The position numbers and the translations under genes are program-made. The notes under the pieces are model-generated. The model was given only the letters and a program-made list of their open reading frames with translations, was not told the origin of the DNA and ran no database searches. 64,000 bases of DNA, from contig JAIRVB010000013.1 of assembly GCA_031254105.1 (NCBI GenBank), positions 38,435 through 102,434 of the forward strand, written 5' to 3'. Origin of the DNA: Chitinispirillales bacterium. Lineage in GTDB: Bacteria > Fibrobacterota > Chitinivibrionia > Chitinivibrionales > Chitinispirillaceae. Shown here in pieces: positions 43,698 to 53,951 of the stretch (position 1 is the first letter of the stretch; each line of letters begins with the position of its first letter).

Positions 43698-45585
43698 CGA
43701 AGCAAACCGTGCGCTCCTGTTTGAGATGACAGACGCTTTAGATCATCGCGGGCCGGATGAGACCCATATCTATTGTAAAGGCTCCGCAGGTCTTGGTCAG
43801 GTTGCGCTTTCAAACTGTGAAGAAAAAGATAAAAGACGGCTTAGAGAGATCAGGCAAAATGAAAACGTAATAACGGTTCTTGACGGAGAGATTTTTAACC
43901 GTAAAGAGATCGTTGCGCAGCTTGAGGCAAAGGATCACAATTTTCACGTCAGAAACGATGCGGAGCTGTTGTCATATCTCTATAAGCGGCGCGGTCTCGA
44001 TTTTATTAACTGCTGCAATGGTCAATTCGCAATTGCTTTATTTGACGAAAATGAGAAAAAAATAATACTTGTAAGAGACCGGGTTGGAATACAACCTCTT
44101 TACTATACCACACTTAATGATGGTACGGTTTTGTTTGGCTCTGAGATAAAATCTCTTTTCTGTTCTCCGCAGGTAAAAAGACAGATCGATCTCATAGGGT
44201 TGGAACAGATACTTACGCTTTGGGCAACCGTTCCTCCGCGTACAGCATTCCGCTCCATAAATGAGCTTGCGCCCGGATGCATGGTAGTTATTGACAGTTC
44301 CGGCATAAAGACGCGAAGATATTGGAAGCATGTTTTTCCTGACAACTGTGATTATGAACAGAAACCGTTCACATACTATTCCGAACGTACAAGAGAGCTT
44401 CTTATCAACGCTGTAAGGCTGCGCCAAACAACAGAAGTATCCGTAGGCGCTTATCTTAGCGGCGGACTTGATTCTTCCATTATTGCCGCTATTGCTTCAC
44501 GCAGTTCAGAAGTTCCTCTAAAAACATTTTCGGTTACCTTTGGTGAAAGCGCTTTTGATGAGAGCAAGTTCCAGCGAGCCGTTTCCAATACGCTTGGAAC
44601 AAGGCATCACTCTGTTAACGTGCAAACACATGATATAAGCGTACTTCTGCCTCAAGTGCTCAGACACGCGGAGAGTCCGCTTGTGCGCACCGCGGCAGCC
44701 CCTCTTTTTGTCCTCTCAAAACTCGCGGCAGGTTCAGGTACAAAAATAGTTCTTACCGGCGAAGGATCCGATGAGATCTTCGGAGGGTACGACATCTTTA
44801 AAGAGAGCGCGATAAGGAGATTTTGGGCGCGGTTCCCGGACTCAAAAATCCGGCCTCAGCTTCTGCGGCGAACATATCCGTTTATTCAGGGAGCCGCCAC
44901 TTCCGGCACTTTCTGGCAGCTGTTCTTTAAACAGGGACTTACGGAATTAAACGATCCGTTTTACTCGCATCGTTTACGCTGGAACAATACCGGGAGGGTA
45001 AAAAAGTTTTGCTCCGATGAACTTATCCAAAACTTTGATGAAGAAAATCATGTATACGGCGAGCTCAATGAGTATCTTGATCCCGAAATGAAACGCTGGG
45101 ATCCGCTTTGTCAGGCGCAATACTTGGAGATAGTTCTTTTCATGTCGGGGGTTCTGCTCACAACTCAGGGTGACCGTATGCTTGCCAGCAACTCCATAAG
45201 CGGCCGCTTCCCTTTTCTTGACCATAGAGTAATAGAATTTGCCCATACCATACCTCCACGCTTCAAGCTCAACTTGCTAAATGAAAAATATATTCTAAAA
45301 GCCGCGTTTAATGACATACTGCCCAAAAGCATCTGTTCAAGAGTCAAGCAGCCATATCGCGCGCCGATTTCACGTTGCTTTACTAAAAATAACAACACAC
45401 TTTCTTCATATATGCTCTCCGCCGAAAATCTGAGCCGTTCCCCGTTTTTTAACGCTGAAGCAGTAAACAATTTAATGAAAAAAGCGCAAAGGGGGGTACA
45501 TATTGGAGAAGTCGAACAGATTGCAATAGCGGCAGTAGCTTCTACCGAGCTTCTGGAACACATCTTTGTCAAAAATAAAAGTTAA
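43657..45585 (+). CDS. asnB: Asparagine synthetase (glutamine-hydrolysing) family protein
   Basis: 642 aa from ATG 43657, so that the mature N-terminus is the catalytic Cys (MCGIAGIF). The N-terminal glutaminase domain includes LDHRGPDE; the synthetase domain has the PPi-loop SGGLDSS at about 268-274 and LTGEGSDEIFGGY. In polysaccharide loci such proteins often amidate sugar carboxylates or appear as exosortase-type amidotransferases, so the substrate may not be free aspartate. It lies directly after the BY-kinase gene. Confidence 0.88.
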   Translation: MCGIAGIFNSSLTYEANRALLFEMTDALDHRGPDETHIYCKGSAGLGQVALSNCEEKDKRRLREIRQNENVITVLDGEIFNRKEIVAQLEAKDHNFHVRNDAELLSYLYKRRGLDFINCCNGQFAIALFDENEKKIILVRDRVGIQPLYYTTLNDGTVLFGSEIKSLFCSPQVKRQIDLIGLEQILTLWATVPPRTAFRSINELAPGCMVVIDSSGIKTRRYWKHVFPDNCDYEQKPFTYYSERTRELLINAVRLRQTTEVSVGAYLSGGLDSSIIAAIASRSSEVPLKTFSVTFGESAFDESKFQRAVSNTLGTRHHSVNVQTHDISVLLPQVLRHAESPLVRTAAAPLFVLSKLAAGSGTKIVLTGEGSDEIFGGYDIFKESAIRRFWARFPDSKIRPQLLRRTYPFIQGAATSGTFWQLFFKQGLTELNDPFYSHRLRWNNTGRVKKFCSDELIQNFDEENHVYGELNEYLDPEMKRWDPLCQAQYLEIVLFMSGVLLTTQGDRMLASNSISGRFPFLDHRVIEFAHTIPPRFKLNLLNEKYILKAAFNDILPKSICSRVKQPYRAPISRCFTKNNNTLSSYMLSAENLSRSPFFNAEAVNNLMKKAQRGVHIGEVEQIAIAAVASTELLEHIFVKNKS

Positions 45586-45736
45586 AACTCAGAGCTCAGA
45601 ACTTAGAGTTGAGAATTCGGAATTTAGAAAAAACTATAGAAAAGATGAGCGCACGCACAATAATAACCACTACTAAAGGTGGCAGGTTTTTTGATTCATG
45701 TGATGTAAATAAAGCTAACCAAAAAAGGCGGAATGC

Positions 45737-46861
45737 ATGGCAGCAGCCGTATCTATCTTTTTTCTTCTCTGTATAGCCGCGCTTCTTTATGTTTTTAACC
45801 GTATCCGGCGCAGTAGTACGGGACGCTGGCTTGTGTCTTATATAAAAAGGGAACGTAGAAAAAAATTTTGGATTGGCGATGAACCGGTACATCTACATGT
45901 CGCATTCTGTAACCATCTCTCTCCATTTCGTAATAATGTAAATCAGGAGATTGCCGAACACCGCATTGTAACATGGGGACGGGAATACAGCCGCTTTGCC
46001 TCAGAACATAGAGATTCTCAGGGACGCCAGCCTGTGCATACTTTCTTTTATGACGAATCCGGTTATAATCCACGCTTCGTAGATACTCTTTACAAGATGT
46101 GCAAAGCGGAAATTGCGGATGTGGAAATTCTTCTGCGTCAGAAAAACGATACATCAGAAAGTTTTAAACGTAAACTTGAAGGTTTCAGAGATGTGTTGTT
46201 CCATCATCACGGGCTGCTGCGAAGAGTCGGTGAGGACAAAATCTTTTTCGGATTCATTTATGACGGGAGTGCGCAGAGCAGCTCTCAACTTCAAAAACAG
46301 TTTTATGACCTGAAGCAAAAATCACTCATCCTCAAAGAGTGCGGCTGCTATGCGGATTTTACCTTTCCATCCACTCCGGATACCGCTCAGCCTCCCGTTA
46401 TTAACAGTATATTTTTTTCAGATACGGCAGACACCAAGAACAATTTATATGAGAGAGGATGCCGCGCCTCTATTCATAACTGGTCTGAAGAAGACCTCCT
46501 GATCATTCAGGGGCCCTTGGGGGTAAACTGGAGAAACCGTCGCCTGTGTTTGTTCCCACGAATAGAGACCGGTGAGATAAGCAGCCGCAACCGCTTTACA
46601 CCGCACAGAGCAAAGCTGTGGCTCGACACGCCCGCACAAATTGAAGGCGCTCCCGGACACATATTTTTGAAACTTCATACATACGGAGCGGTAGATTCTA
46701 CGGTTCGCTATCTGTTTGGGGAATCAGGTATGCATGATCTTTATGGATATTTAGAGAAAACATTTCATTGTAATCAAGGCTTTTTTCTTCATTACGTTTC
46801 TGCTTATGAGATGTACAGGCGGGTGCAGGCGGTTTGTCAGGGGAGTCCGGTGTTGTCGTAA
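45737..46861 (+). CDS. Membrane-anchored protein of the exopolysaccharide locus, function unknown
   Basis: 374 aa. One N-terminal transmembrane helix (about 3-22), basic residues, then a soluble domain beginning KKFWIGDEPVHLHVAFCNHLSPF. Internal segments (VEILLRQKNDTSESFKRKLEGFRDVLFHHHGLLRR; FGFIYDGSAQSSS) recall hypothetical deacetylase-like proteins of EPS clusters, but the histidine pair expected for a metal site is not evident at that position. The gap before it (45586-45736) contains AT-rich 'aattcagaacttagagtt'-type repeats. Confidence 0.6.
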   Translation: MAAAVSIFFLLCIAALLYVFNRIRRSSTGRWLVSYIKRERRKKFWIGDEPVHLHVAFCNHLSPFRNNVNQEIAEHRIVTWGREYSRFASEHRDSQGRQPVHTFFYDESGYNPRFVDTLYKMCKAEIADVEILLRQKNDTSESFKRKLEGFRDVLFHHHGLLRRVGEDKIFFGFIYDGSAQSSSQLQKQFYDLKQKSLILKECGCYADFTFPSTPDTAQPPVINSIFFSDTADTKNNLYERGCRASIHNWSEEDLLIIQGPLGVNWRNRRLCLFPRIETGEISSRNRFTPHRAKLWLDTPAQIEGAPGHIFLKLHTYGAVDSTVRYLFGESGMHDLYGYLEKTFHCNQGFFLHYVSAYEMYRRVQAVCQGSPVLS

Positions 46862-46906
46862 TGGTTTTATTTACATATAGCACTATTTATCAGATAACAC
46901 AGATAA

Positions 46907-48847
46907 TTATCGGTATTTCTTTTTAAAATCCGGTTTTACGTTATCATTATACAAAATTTTATCGGAATATTTTAAGCATAAAGGATGAAAAATGTTCCCC
47001 AAAATATTTGTCCAGGGAATAGGATAGCCGGGATTATCTCCCATAACATTCCCTGGATATTTCTTTAAGTCAGAATAGTAAACATCAAGCCGTTGGTGCA
47101 ATTCCATATACCAGTCATATGTAAATGGAGTATGTGGTTTGCAAATATATGCGCAATTCCCTATCAAAATGTTCCAGTAATGTTTCAAATCTTTACCCAA
47201 AACACCTGGCGCAATTGCAACCCCCTTTTTTCCAACTTCTCTGTATCCCGTAATCCACTTCTCACTGTTGTTAATCAAATCGAACAGCGGTTCCCATGAA
47301 TAGCAATGATATTTTATGTCCGAATAGCCACCTCCATAATGATGCATAAAATAACACCGCAAGTAGTCCGATTTATGTACCAACGACAAGTAGTGATAGG
47401 CGTCATGCAGCGGATAATCAGACTTAAGATACATACCCAGTTTTTGTGGAGTAATTAACTCAACCTTCACACCTGTATTTGCCTTCATTGATTCAAGTCC
47501 AGATTTTCTGTGAGCTGACATTTCATTATCTCCTGTCCAGAAACAGTAAATAACATTATCCGCTTTACCGTGAACAGTTATTTCTCCGGGATAGTTATGT
47601 ATTTTTGTCAAAAAAGTACCGGCATATCTGTTCTTCCGCTTGTCGTATTTGTAATCATTAAACTTTAAAAGTATTTTATCGACTATTCTATGTAAATAAA
47701 ATTTATTACGCTTGCGTTTGTTTTTACAATGTGTTCCGTAATAGCGTGCGCTAAGATAAAACGGAATAAACGAAACGCCAATTGTGTCGATTTTATATTT
47801 TGTTCTCAGCCCTTTTGTCTTAATTATCTTCTTTGTATTTTCTTTCAACTCCAGTTTCAATTTTCTTTGAAAGATTTTACACTCATCGCTTATCTCACAC
47901 TCTTTTAATTTTAGTACACTAAATATTTCGCGAATGTATAAATTGAAAAATGTCATGCAAATCTCATTCTGGTGTTTTTTTAATTCCTGTATAATTTCTT
48001 TTTGAAATATCTTGCACTCATCACTCAAAGTATTTTCTTTAAACTTTAATACACGAAATAGATGATGAATATATGAACTGAACACAGTATAGTACATCTC
48101 TTTTTTAAATGGCTCAATCTGTTTTAAAATATTAACAAATACAAAATGGTGTTCCTTTAAAATTCGAATATTTGTTGGTTTGCTTGATACAGAAGTTGCT
48201 ATTCTAAACCAATTATATTTGGCAGCATCAATATAAATGACTACGTTTGCGTTAAAGAATAAATAAAAATTTATTAAAAGATCATCAAAACCTTCTTTTA
48301 AATTTTCATTAAACTTAATACCCGTAAAAAGTTTTGCTTTATATAATTTGTTCCAAACGGGTGACATTCCGTGTCCGTGTTTAAATAAATGAATAATTGC
48401 TTGTGAATTGTCTTGTACAAAAATTTTCCCGGTATCATTACAACAAAAATCAATTTTTTCAGGATAAACAACCTTTGTTCCGCAATGTGAAACATCAGCG
48501 TCATATTTAAGTGCGTTTTTTATCAAAATTTCATACATATCTTTTTCGATTGTGTCATCATTGTCAACAAAACCTATATACTCCCCTTTTGCCGTTTCAA
48601 GACCTTTATTCCTTGCTGCTGCAATACCACTATTTTTTTTATGTATAATGGTAATTTTTTGAAAGGCGTCACTGTTATGCTTTGATGCGTAGCGGTCTAA
48701 AATCTCGCCAGTTCTATCAGCGCTGCCATCGTTAACGGCAATAATTTCAAGATTTTTATATGTTTGGTTAAGTATACTCTCTATACATCTGCCAATATAT
48801 TTTTCACTGTTATATGCCGGGACAATTACGCTGATTAATGGCTCCAT
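46907..48847 (-). CDS. Fused GT2 plus GT32/capsular-type glycosyltransferase
   Basis: 646 aa. Residues 1-~240 are a GT2 domain (LISVIVPAYNSEKYIGRCIESILNQTYKNLEIIAVNDGSAD; GYIGFVDNDDTIEKDMYE). Residues ~255-345 hold two copies of a ~45-aa helical repeat (IHHLFRVLKFKENTLSDECK; IREIFSVLKLKECEISDECK). A tail like that of the neighbouring GT2 follows, then a second transferase domain from ~415 with KSDYLRCYFMHHYGGGYSDIKYH (D-x-K where GT32 enzymes have D-x-D). Two-domain glycosyltransferase probably adding two successive sugars. Confidence 0.85.
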   Translation of the reverse strand: MEPLISVIVPAYNSEKYIGRCIESILNQTYKNLEIIAVNDGSADRTGEILDRYASKHNSDAFQKITIIHKKNSGIAAARNKGLETAKGEYIGFVDNDDTIEKDMYEILIKNALKYDADVSHCGTKVVYPEKIDFCCNDTGKIFVQDNSQAIIHLFKHGHGMSPVWNKLYKAKLFTGIKFNENLKEGFDDLLINFYLFFNANVVIYIDAAKYNWFRIATSVSSKPTNIRILKEHHFVFVNILKQIEPFKKEMYYTVFSSYIHHLFRVLKFKENTLSDECKIFQKEIIQELKKHQNEICMTFFNLYIREIFSVLKLKECEISDECKIFQRKLKLELKENTKKIIKTKGLRTKYKIDTIGVSFIPFYLSARYYGTHCKNKRKRNKFYLHRIVDKILLKFNDYKYDKRKNRYAGTFLTKIHNYPGEITVHGKADNVIYCFWTGDNEMSAHRKSGLESMKANTGVKVELITPQKLGMYLKSDYPLHDAYHYLSLVHKSDYLRCYFMHHYGGGYSDIKYHCYSWEPLFDLINNSEKWITGYREVGKKGVAIAPGVLGKDLKHYWNILIGNCAYICKPHTPFTYDWYMELHQRLDVYYSDLKKYPGNVMGDNPGYPIPWTNILGNIFHPLCLKYSDKILYNDNVKPDFKKKYR

Positions 48848-48888
48848 TTACATTTTAACCTTTTTAAAGCTTTTTCTCACAAACTTTT

Positions 48889-50019
48889 TTATTTTTTAAA
48901 CTTGCGTTTGTTTTTACAATGTGTTCCGTAATAGCGTGCGCTAAGATAAAACGGAATAAACGAAACGCCAATTGTGTCGATTTTATATTTTGTTTTTAGC
49001 CCTTTTGTCTTAATTATCTTCTTTATATTTTCTTTTAATTCCAGTATTAATTCTTTTTGAAATATTTTACATTTATTATTTATCTCGCGCTTATTTAGTT
49101 TTAATATACCAAAGATTTCACGAATACAGGAGTTAAAACTTATTCTGTAAATTTCATTTTTATGTTTTCTGAATTCATAAATTAATTTTTCCTGAAATAT
49201 TTTATATTCGTCAATAGGAGCGCATTCTTTTTGTTTTAGTAGACCAAATAGAAGATTCAGGTACTGATCGAGAGCAGCCATATAAATTTCACTTTCAGGA
49301 TCTATACTGTTAATAATTTCAGAATATGCTAAAAACAGTTGTTTAAGCGATTCAAAATTTATTCCTGCGGTAGTTGCCGAATTTTCCCTTTTGTAATAGT
49401 TATACCCCGCATTTTTAATAAAAACAAATTTTTCTGATTTAGAAAATAAATAATAATTAGCAATAAAATCTTCTGCAATTGTGACTGCTTCATTTAGTTT
49501 AAAATTTTTGAAAAGTTCAGATTTATATATTTTGTTACACATGGAATTAAATTCAGTTTTACGTTTTCCGGCTAACAATGTTATTGTTGCCAATTTGTTA
49601 TTCTGCAACACAATATCTTCCGTGCTGCAATGATAATTAATTTTTTTAGCGCAAATCTCTTTACATCCGCATTGTGAAATATCGGCGCTGTATTCAAGTA
49701 TATTTTTTATCAATAATTCATACATATCTTTTTCAATTGCATCGTCATCATCAACAAAACCAATAAAATGTCCTTTCGCCATTGCAATACCGGTATTTCG
49801 CGCTCTTGAGACACCGCCATTTTCTTGATTACAGACAGTAATTCTATAATCCCTATTTGCGTATTGGTCCAAAATCGTGTTTGTTTTATCAGTACTGCCA
49901 TCATTGACAACAATAATCTCCAAGTTTTTATATGTCTGGTTTTGTATACTTTCTATACATCTGCCGATATACTTCTCTCCATTATAAGTTGGCACAATCA
50001 CACTGATTAACGGTTCCAT
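48889..50019 (-). CDS. GT2-family glycosyltransferase, paralogue 2
   Basis: 376 aa, with AAGG upstream. GT2 domain as in its neighbours (VIVPTYNGEKYIGRCIESIQNQTYKNLEIIVVNDGSTDKT; GHFIGFVDDDDAIEKDMYE). Two copies of the ~45-aa helical tail repeat (LLKQKECAPIDEYKIFQ; ILKLNKREINNKCKIFQ) are followed by the terminal module KYKIDTIGVSFIPFYLSARYYGTH. The DNA for that module (48900-49040) is nearly identical to 47710-47850 in the fused gene, much closer than the rest of the two genes. Confidence 0.9.
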   Translation of the reverse strand: MEPLISVIVPTYNGEKYIGRCIESIQNQTYKNLEIIVVNDGSTDKTNTILDQYANRDYRITVCNQENGGVSRARNTGIAMAKGHFIGFVDDDDAIEKDMYELLIKNILEYSADISQCGCKEICAKKINYHCSTEDIVLQNNKLATITLLAGKRKTEFNSMCNKIYKSELFKNFKLNEAVTIAEDFIANYYLFSKSEKFVFIKNAGYNYYKRENSATTAGINFESLKQLFLAYSEIINSIDPESEIYMAALDQYLNLLFGLLKQKECAPIDEYKIFQEKLIYEFRKHKNEIYRISFNSCIREIFGILKLNKREINNKCKIFQKELILELKENIKKIIKTKGLKTKYKIDTIGVSFIPFYLSARYYGTHCKNKRKFKK

Positions 50020-50086
50020 TTGTATTACCTTATTATTATCTGAAGAGAAAAGTATATAATGACTTACAAATCAGCAATCCTTACCG

Positions 50087-51115
50087 TTAAGTAAACGCTG
50101 CCGTTTTGTTGCTTTTGCGTTTATTTTTACGATGAGTTCCATGATAGCGCATATTAAGATAAAATGGAATATAAAAAATACCTAAACAATCAATTTTATA
50201 TTTCAAATTCAGTCCATTTGCTTTAATTACCGCTCCCATATGTTTTTTTAGTTCCAGTTTTATCTCTTTTTGAAACGCTTTACAATCATCGTTCAAAGTA
50301 CTCTTTTTTAATTTCAATACGCTAAACAGATAACGGATATATAAATTGAAGACAATAGAGTATATCTCTTTTTGAAGCGGATCTATCTGTTTTAAGATAT
50401 TAATAAGCACGGAACGGCGTTCTCCCAAACCCCGGATATTTATTGACTTATAGGATACAGAAGCCGCTATTTGATACCAGTTATATTTTGCTGCATCTGT
50501 AAATGCGATTATATTCGCGTTAGAAAATAAACTATAATTTATTAAGAGATCATCAGCGCCTTCTTTTATATCTTCATTAAATTTTACATTCTCAAAAAGT
50601 TTTGCTTTGTACAATTTATTCCATACGGTTGATATGCCATGTCCGGGTTTAAATAGATAATTGAGCGCTTGTGTGTTGTCCTGTACAAAAGTTTCTCCGG
50701 TATTATTACAATAGATTTTCGTTTTTTCCGGATAAACGGTTTTGGTTCCGCAATGTGAAATATCGGCGTTATATTTGAGAGCGTTTTTTACTAAGGTTTC
50801 GTACATATCTTTTTCAATTGTATCGTCATGATCAACGAAACCTATGTATTCCCCTTTTGCTGTTTCAAGACCTTTATTTCTTGCGCTCGCGATCCCGCCA
50901 TTTTTTTTATTGACAATGATAATTCTTTGAAAATCATCATTGTTATACTTTGCCGCGTACTGGCTTAAAATAGTGTTGGTATTGTCGGTGCTGCCATCAT
51001 TAACCACAATAATTTCCAAGTTCCCGTATGTCTGGCAGAGTATACTTTCCATACACCTGCCGATATACTTTTCACCATTATAAGTAGGCACAATCACACT
51101 AATTAACGGCTCCAC
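50087..51115 (-). CDS. GT2-family glycosyltransferase, paralogue 3
   Basis: 342 aa from GTG 51115, with AAGGG upstream. GT2 domain (LISVIVPTYNGEKYIGRCMESILCQTYGNLEIIVVNDGSTDNT; GEYIGFVDHDDTIEKDMYE). There is only one copy of the helical tail repeat (IRYLFSVLKLKKSTLNDDCKAF), then the terminal KYKIDCLGIFYIPFYLNMRYHGTH. The middle is closer to the fused 646-aa protein (SHCGTKTVYPEK, AAKYNWYQIA) than to paralogue 2. All three probably arose by local duplication. Confidence 0.9.
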   Translation of the reverse strand: MEPLISVIVPTYNGEKYIGRCMESILCQTYGNLEIIVVNDGSTDNTNTILSQYAAKYNNDDFQRIIIVNKKNGGIASARNKGLETAKGEYIGFVDHDDTIEKDMYETLVKNALKYNADISHCGTKTVYPEKTKIYCNNTGETFVQDNTQALNYLFKPGHGISTVWNKLYKAKLFENVKFNEDIKEGADDLLINYSLFSNANIIAFTDAAKYNWYQIAASVSYKSINIRGLGERRSVLINILKQIDPLQKEIYSIVFNLYIRYLFSVLKLKKSTLNDDCKAFQKEIKLELKKHMGAVIKANGLNLKYKIDCLGIFYIPFYLNMRYHGTHRKNKRKSNKTAAFT

Positions 51116-51142
51116 CTCTTACCCTTTCTAACAGTTCAATAC

Positions 51143-51955
51143 TCAGACAGCCGTAACACTCTGTAATTCTGGGAGATACTGGTCAACACCTTTTTCGCAT
51201 CGAATTTTCCCCGATTGAGCCGTTTTCGCAAACAGTTCATCATTTTTTCCTAAATGTTCTCTTGAGTTTTTTTTATGATAAAGATGGGTTGTCAATGCTA
51301 TAAACTTAAGAAAAGATCCGCATATTCCAGCGTTTGTCAACCGCAGCGTAAAATCGTTATCTTCTCTTCCCCATCCGGTAAAATCTTCATCAAAACCATT
51401 TACGTTTATTGCGTCTTTTTTCCAGAAAGCCATGTTGCTGCCGCAGCCCTTTCCCGACGGAAGAGGCTGCTGCTTACAGAAATTAGTTATAAACGGAATT
51501 CGTAAAGTGTTTTTGCGATGGTGCAGGTTCATAGTCAACAAAGATGGAAACCCGTTTTTTCCCTGCAGGATTTTCTGTGATAATGCCTGTCCCGCGAGAA
51601 CTCTTCTTCCGATAAAAAAACGTCCCTTTTCAGCCATTGACAAATGGTCATCGACAAAAAGTGGATGCAGCAAAATGTCTCCGTCAATAAATATCAGATA
51701 CTCGCAGCGGGCTGCCGCAATCGCTTTATTGCGGATCATGGAGAGCCTGAAACCGTCATCTTCGTGCCATACATGACGAATTGGAACCGCGGAGTCAGCG
51801 GCGATAATTTCTATCATCTCTTTTGTATCGGGCCGCGACCCATCGTCTCCAATAAGAATTTCATCGGGAAGGCGTTTCTGACACAATGCGCTGCGTAAAG
51901 AAACCCGCAAAGCTTCTTTCCAGTTATAGGTGGTTATTATCAGACTGACTTTCAA
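51143..51955 (-). CDS. GT2-family glycosyltransferase with galactosyltransferase-type C-terminal motif
   Basis: 270 aa from TTG 51955, with GGAG five nt upstream. N-terminal GT-A domain (VSLIITTYNWKEALRVSLRSAL, ILIGDDGSRPDTKEMIE, YLIFIDGDILLHPLFV with D-x-D). The C-terminal FDEDFTGWGREDNDFTLRLTNAGI is the 'GWGxEDxD' motif of chondroitin-polymerase/galactosyltransferase-type enzymes. Probably adds one sugar of the locus's glycan. Confidence 0.88.
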   Translation of the reverse strand: MKVSLIITTYNWKEALRVSLRSALCQKRLPDEILIGDDGSRPDTKEMIEIIAADSAVPIRHVWHEDDGFRLSMIRNKAIAAARCEYLIFIDGDILLHPLFVDDHLSMAEKGRFFIGRRVLAGQALSQKILQGKNGFPSLLTMNLHHRKNTLRIPFITNFCKQQPLPSGKGCGSNMAFWKKDAINVNGFDEDFTGWGREDNDFTLRLTNAGICGSFLKFIALTTHLYHKKNSREHLGKNDELFAKTAQSGKIRCEKGVDQYLPELQSVTAV

Positions 51956-51968
51956 AGCGGCTCCAAAT

Positions 51969-53030
51969 TCATAATACTTTTTTACTCAGTACTTTTTTAT
52001 ACAGCGATTGATATTTTAGAACGATTGCTTCCATCGAATGCTCACTTAAACAATAGTCATAAGCTCTGTCGCAAAAAGTTTCCGATCTCACTTTATCATT
52101 TAAAAGGATCATTATATTATCCGCGAGACCTGAAGCATCGCCTGTTCCGCAAACCAAACCTCTGTTCGTGACAAGATTTTTTAATCCTCCCGCGTCTGTA
52201 CTTGCTACAGGAACTCTATGCAGAAATGCGTCAAGTACGGAGCTGCCGAGACCCTCCTTTGATGAGCTCATAGCAAACACGCTGAAAAGAGGAAAAAAAT
52301 CTTCCACATCAGCCACATGTCCCATAAGTATATACCGTTTTACAATATCCGCCTTTTTTACGGCATTTTCAACCTGATCTCTTAACCCGCCGTCACCAAA
52401 GTGAATAAATATCGCTTCGGGACAATTATCAAGAACCAATTTGGCAGCCGCAACCATTGTCATGGGGTCTTTATGACCTGTAAATGCCGCGGCAACCCCG
52501 ACTATCTTTTTGCTGACGTCAATATTTTTTTCCTGAAGTATCCTGCGCGCCCGTTCGGTATCAGGTACGGTATTATTTACAATTGAAGGGATAAGTTCAA
52601 CTTTTTCCAATCCATAATCTACAAGAATCTCTTTGATAGCGGTACTTATTGCCGCAACAGCGGCTGCTTTTTTGTATTTGAATTTGGTTAATTTTCCCGA
52701 AGAGGGAATAAAATCTACTCTTCGTGTGTAAATGAGCGGCTGCTTATGGAAGAATTTGGACATAGCGGCATACCCGAACGCTTTTGCGCTTTGCGCGTGC
52801 AAAATATCATATTCGTCGGCAGCTGTAATCAGTTTTGTAAAGCATGCGGTTTGATTTGAAACAGGAATTACATTCAAAGATTTGTCCAAAGCTTTTTGGC
52901 TGAGCGGTTCCCCCTTAAGGCACATAATATCGACCTCATGCCCAAGATTTATGAGTCCCATAGTCGTCAAAATAGTTTGCCGCTCTCCGCCTCTGTAACC
53001 TTTTTCTGTGTTAATCTGCAGGACTTTCAT
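51969..53030 (-). CDS. GT4-family glycosyltransferase
   Basis: 353 aa. GT-B enzyme: N-terminal VLQINTEKGYRGGERQTILTTMGLINLGHEV; C-terminal VGVAAAFTGHKDPMTMVAAAKLVLDNCPEAIFIHFGDGGLR, then VFAMSSSKEGLGSSVLDAFLHRVPVASTDAGGL. Its start overlaps the stop of the next upstream gene by 4 nt, so the two are translationally coupled. Confidence 0.88.
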   Translation of the reverse strand: MKVLQINTEKGYRGGERQTILTTMGLINLGHEVDIMCLKGEPLSQKALDKSLNVIPVSNQTACFTKLITAADEYDILHAQSAKAFGYAAMSKFFHKQPLIYTRRVDFIPSSGKLTKFKYKKAAAVAAISTAIKEILVDYGLEKVELIPSIVNNTVPDTERARRILQEKNIDVSKKIVGVAAAFTGHKDPMTMVAAAKLVLDNCPEAIFIHFGDGGLRDQVENAVKKADIVKRYILMGHVADVEDFFPLFSVFAMSSSKEGLGSSVLDAFLHRVPVASTDAGGLKNLVTNRGLVCGTGDASGLADNIMILLNDKVRSETFCDRAYDYCLSEHSMEAIVLKYQSLYKKVLSKKVL

Positions 53031-53842
53031 TGTTTTTTTGAATCCTGACGCAATTCCAGTAACTTGATATAACGGTAAAAGATTCCTGCCATAGCGGAAA
53101 AAGCGATTATAAGTCCTGCTCGTCCGTCAAGGAAGCCTAATTTAAGGAAATAGATTCTGCAGAATGCCCAAATAGCTCTGAAACAAGCGTCGGCGGTCGA
53201 AGTTCGTCGTCCGTTCCTGCGCATATTCTGTGCGCCAAGAGAGGAGAAAAGATCCATCTTAACAGTAAAATCAGAAACCGAATTGTAAGAATAATGCTCA
53301 AAAGGATGCTTCAGCCTGCCAACAGTTCCTTTCACTTCAACAGATTCATGAACAAGGCTGTTGGTAATACATCCAGACTCTCGCCGGAAGAGTCTTAATT
53401 TCCATTCCGGCCACCAACCGCAGTGGCGGATCCATTGGCTGCGGTAGAAATTTTTTCTTTGAATTTTATAACCATTGAAGTTTGAATCGGCGATTACAGT
53501 CTTTATCTCCCGCGCCAGCTCGGGAGGAATAACCTCATCCGCGTCTAATGACAATATCCACTGTGAAGACGCCAGTGAGAGCGCGTGTTTTTTTTGCGGC
53601 CCGAATCCACCCCACGGATTATAAGAGAAACGTACTTGCGGATACCTCTTACAGATCTCTTCGGTAAGGTCTGCGCTTCCCGAATCTACGACAATAATTT
53701 CATCTGCCCAGAGCTCCACGCTGTTGAGGCAGCGGGCAATGTTTTTCTCCTCATTTTTAGTGATAATAATAACCGACAGTGTAAGCTTTGTAACAGAAAC
53801 CGGCTCATTTGCGTTGAAACCGTTTTTTGTTTGCAATGACAT
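53027..53842 (-). CDS. GT2-family LPS-core-type glycosyltransferase (WaaE/KdtX-like)
   Basis: 271 aa. Characteristic WaaE-type N-terminus: LSVIIITKNEEKNIARCLNSVELWADEIIVVDSGSADLTEEIC, then NPWGGFGPQKKHALSLASSQWILSLDADEVI (D-x-D) and YRSQWIRHCGWWPEWKLRLFRRE, all typical of enzymes adding glucose to the inner LPS core. First gene of the minus-strand run. The diverging GT9 gene lies 110 nt away. Confidence 0.88.
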   Translation of the reverse strand: MSLQTKNGFNANEPVSVTKLTLSVIIITKNEEKNIARCLNSVELWADEIIVVDSGSADLTEEICKRYPQVRFSYNPWGGFGPQKKHALSLASSQWILSLDADEVIPPELAREIKTVIADSNFNGYKIQRKNFYRSQWIRHCGWWPEWKLRLFRRESGCITNSLVHESVEVKGTVGRLKHPFEHYSYNSVSDFTVKMDLFSSLGAQNMRRNGRRTSTADACFRAIWAFCRIYFLKLGFLDGRAGLIIAFSAMAGIFYRYIKLLELRQDSKKQ

Positions 53843-53951
53843 TTTTTAGCTAACTCTTTTCCCGCGTTAAGATTTTCTGTGCCGGAACACTCTCTCTTGT
53901 GTCTCTAAAATAAATACTATACCGAAAAATGGCAAAAATTAATTTTAATAA

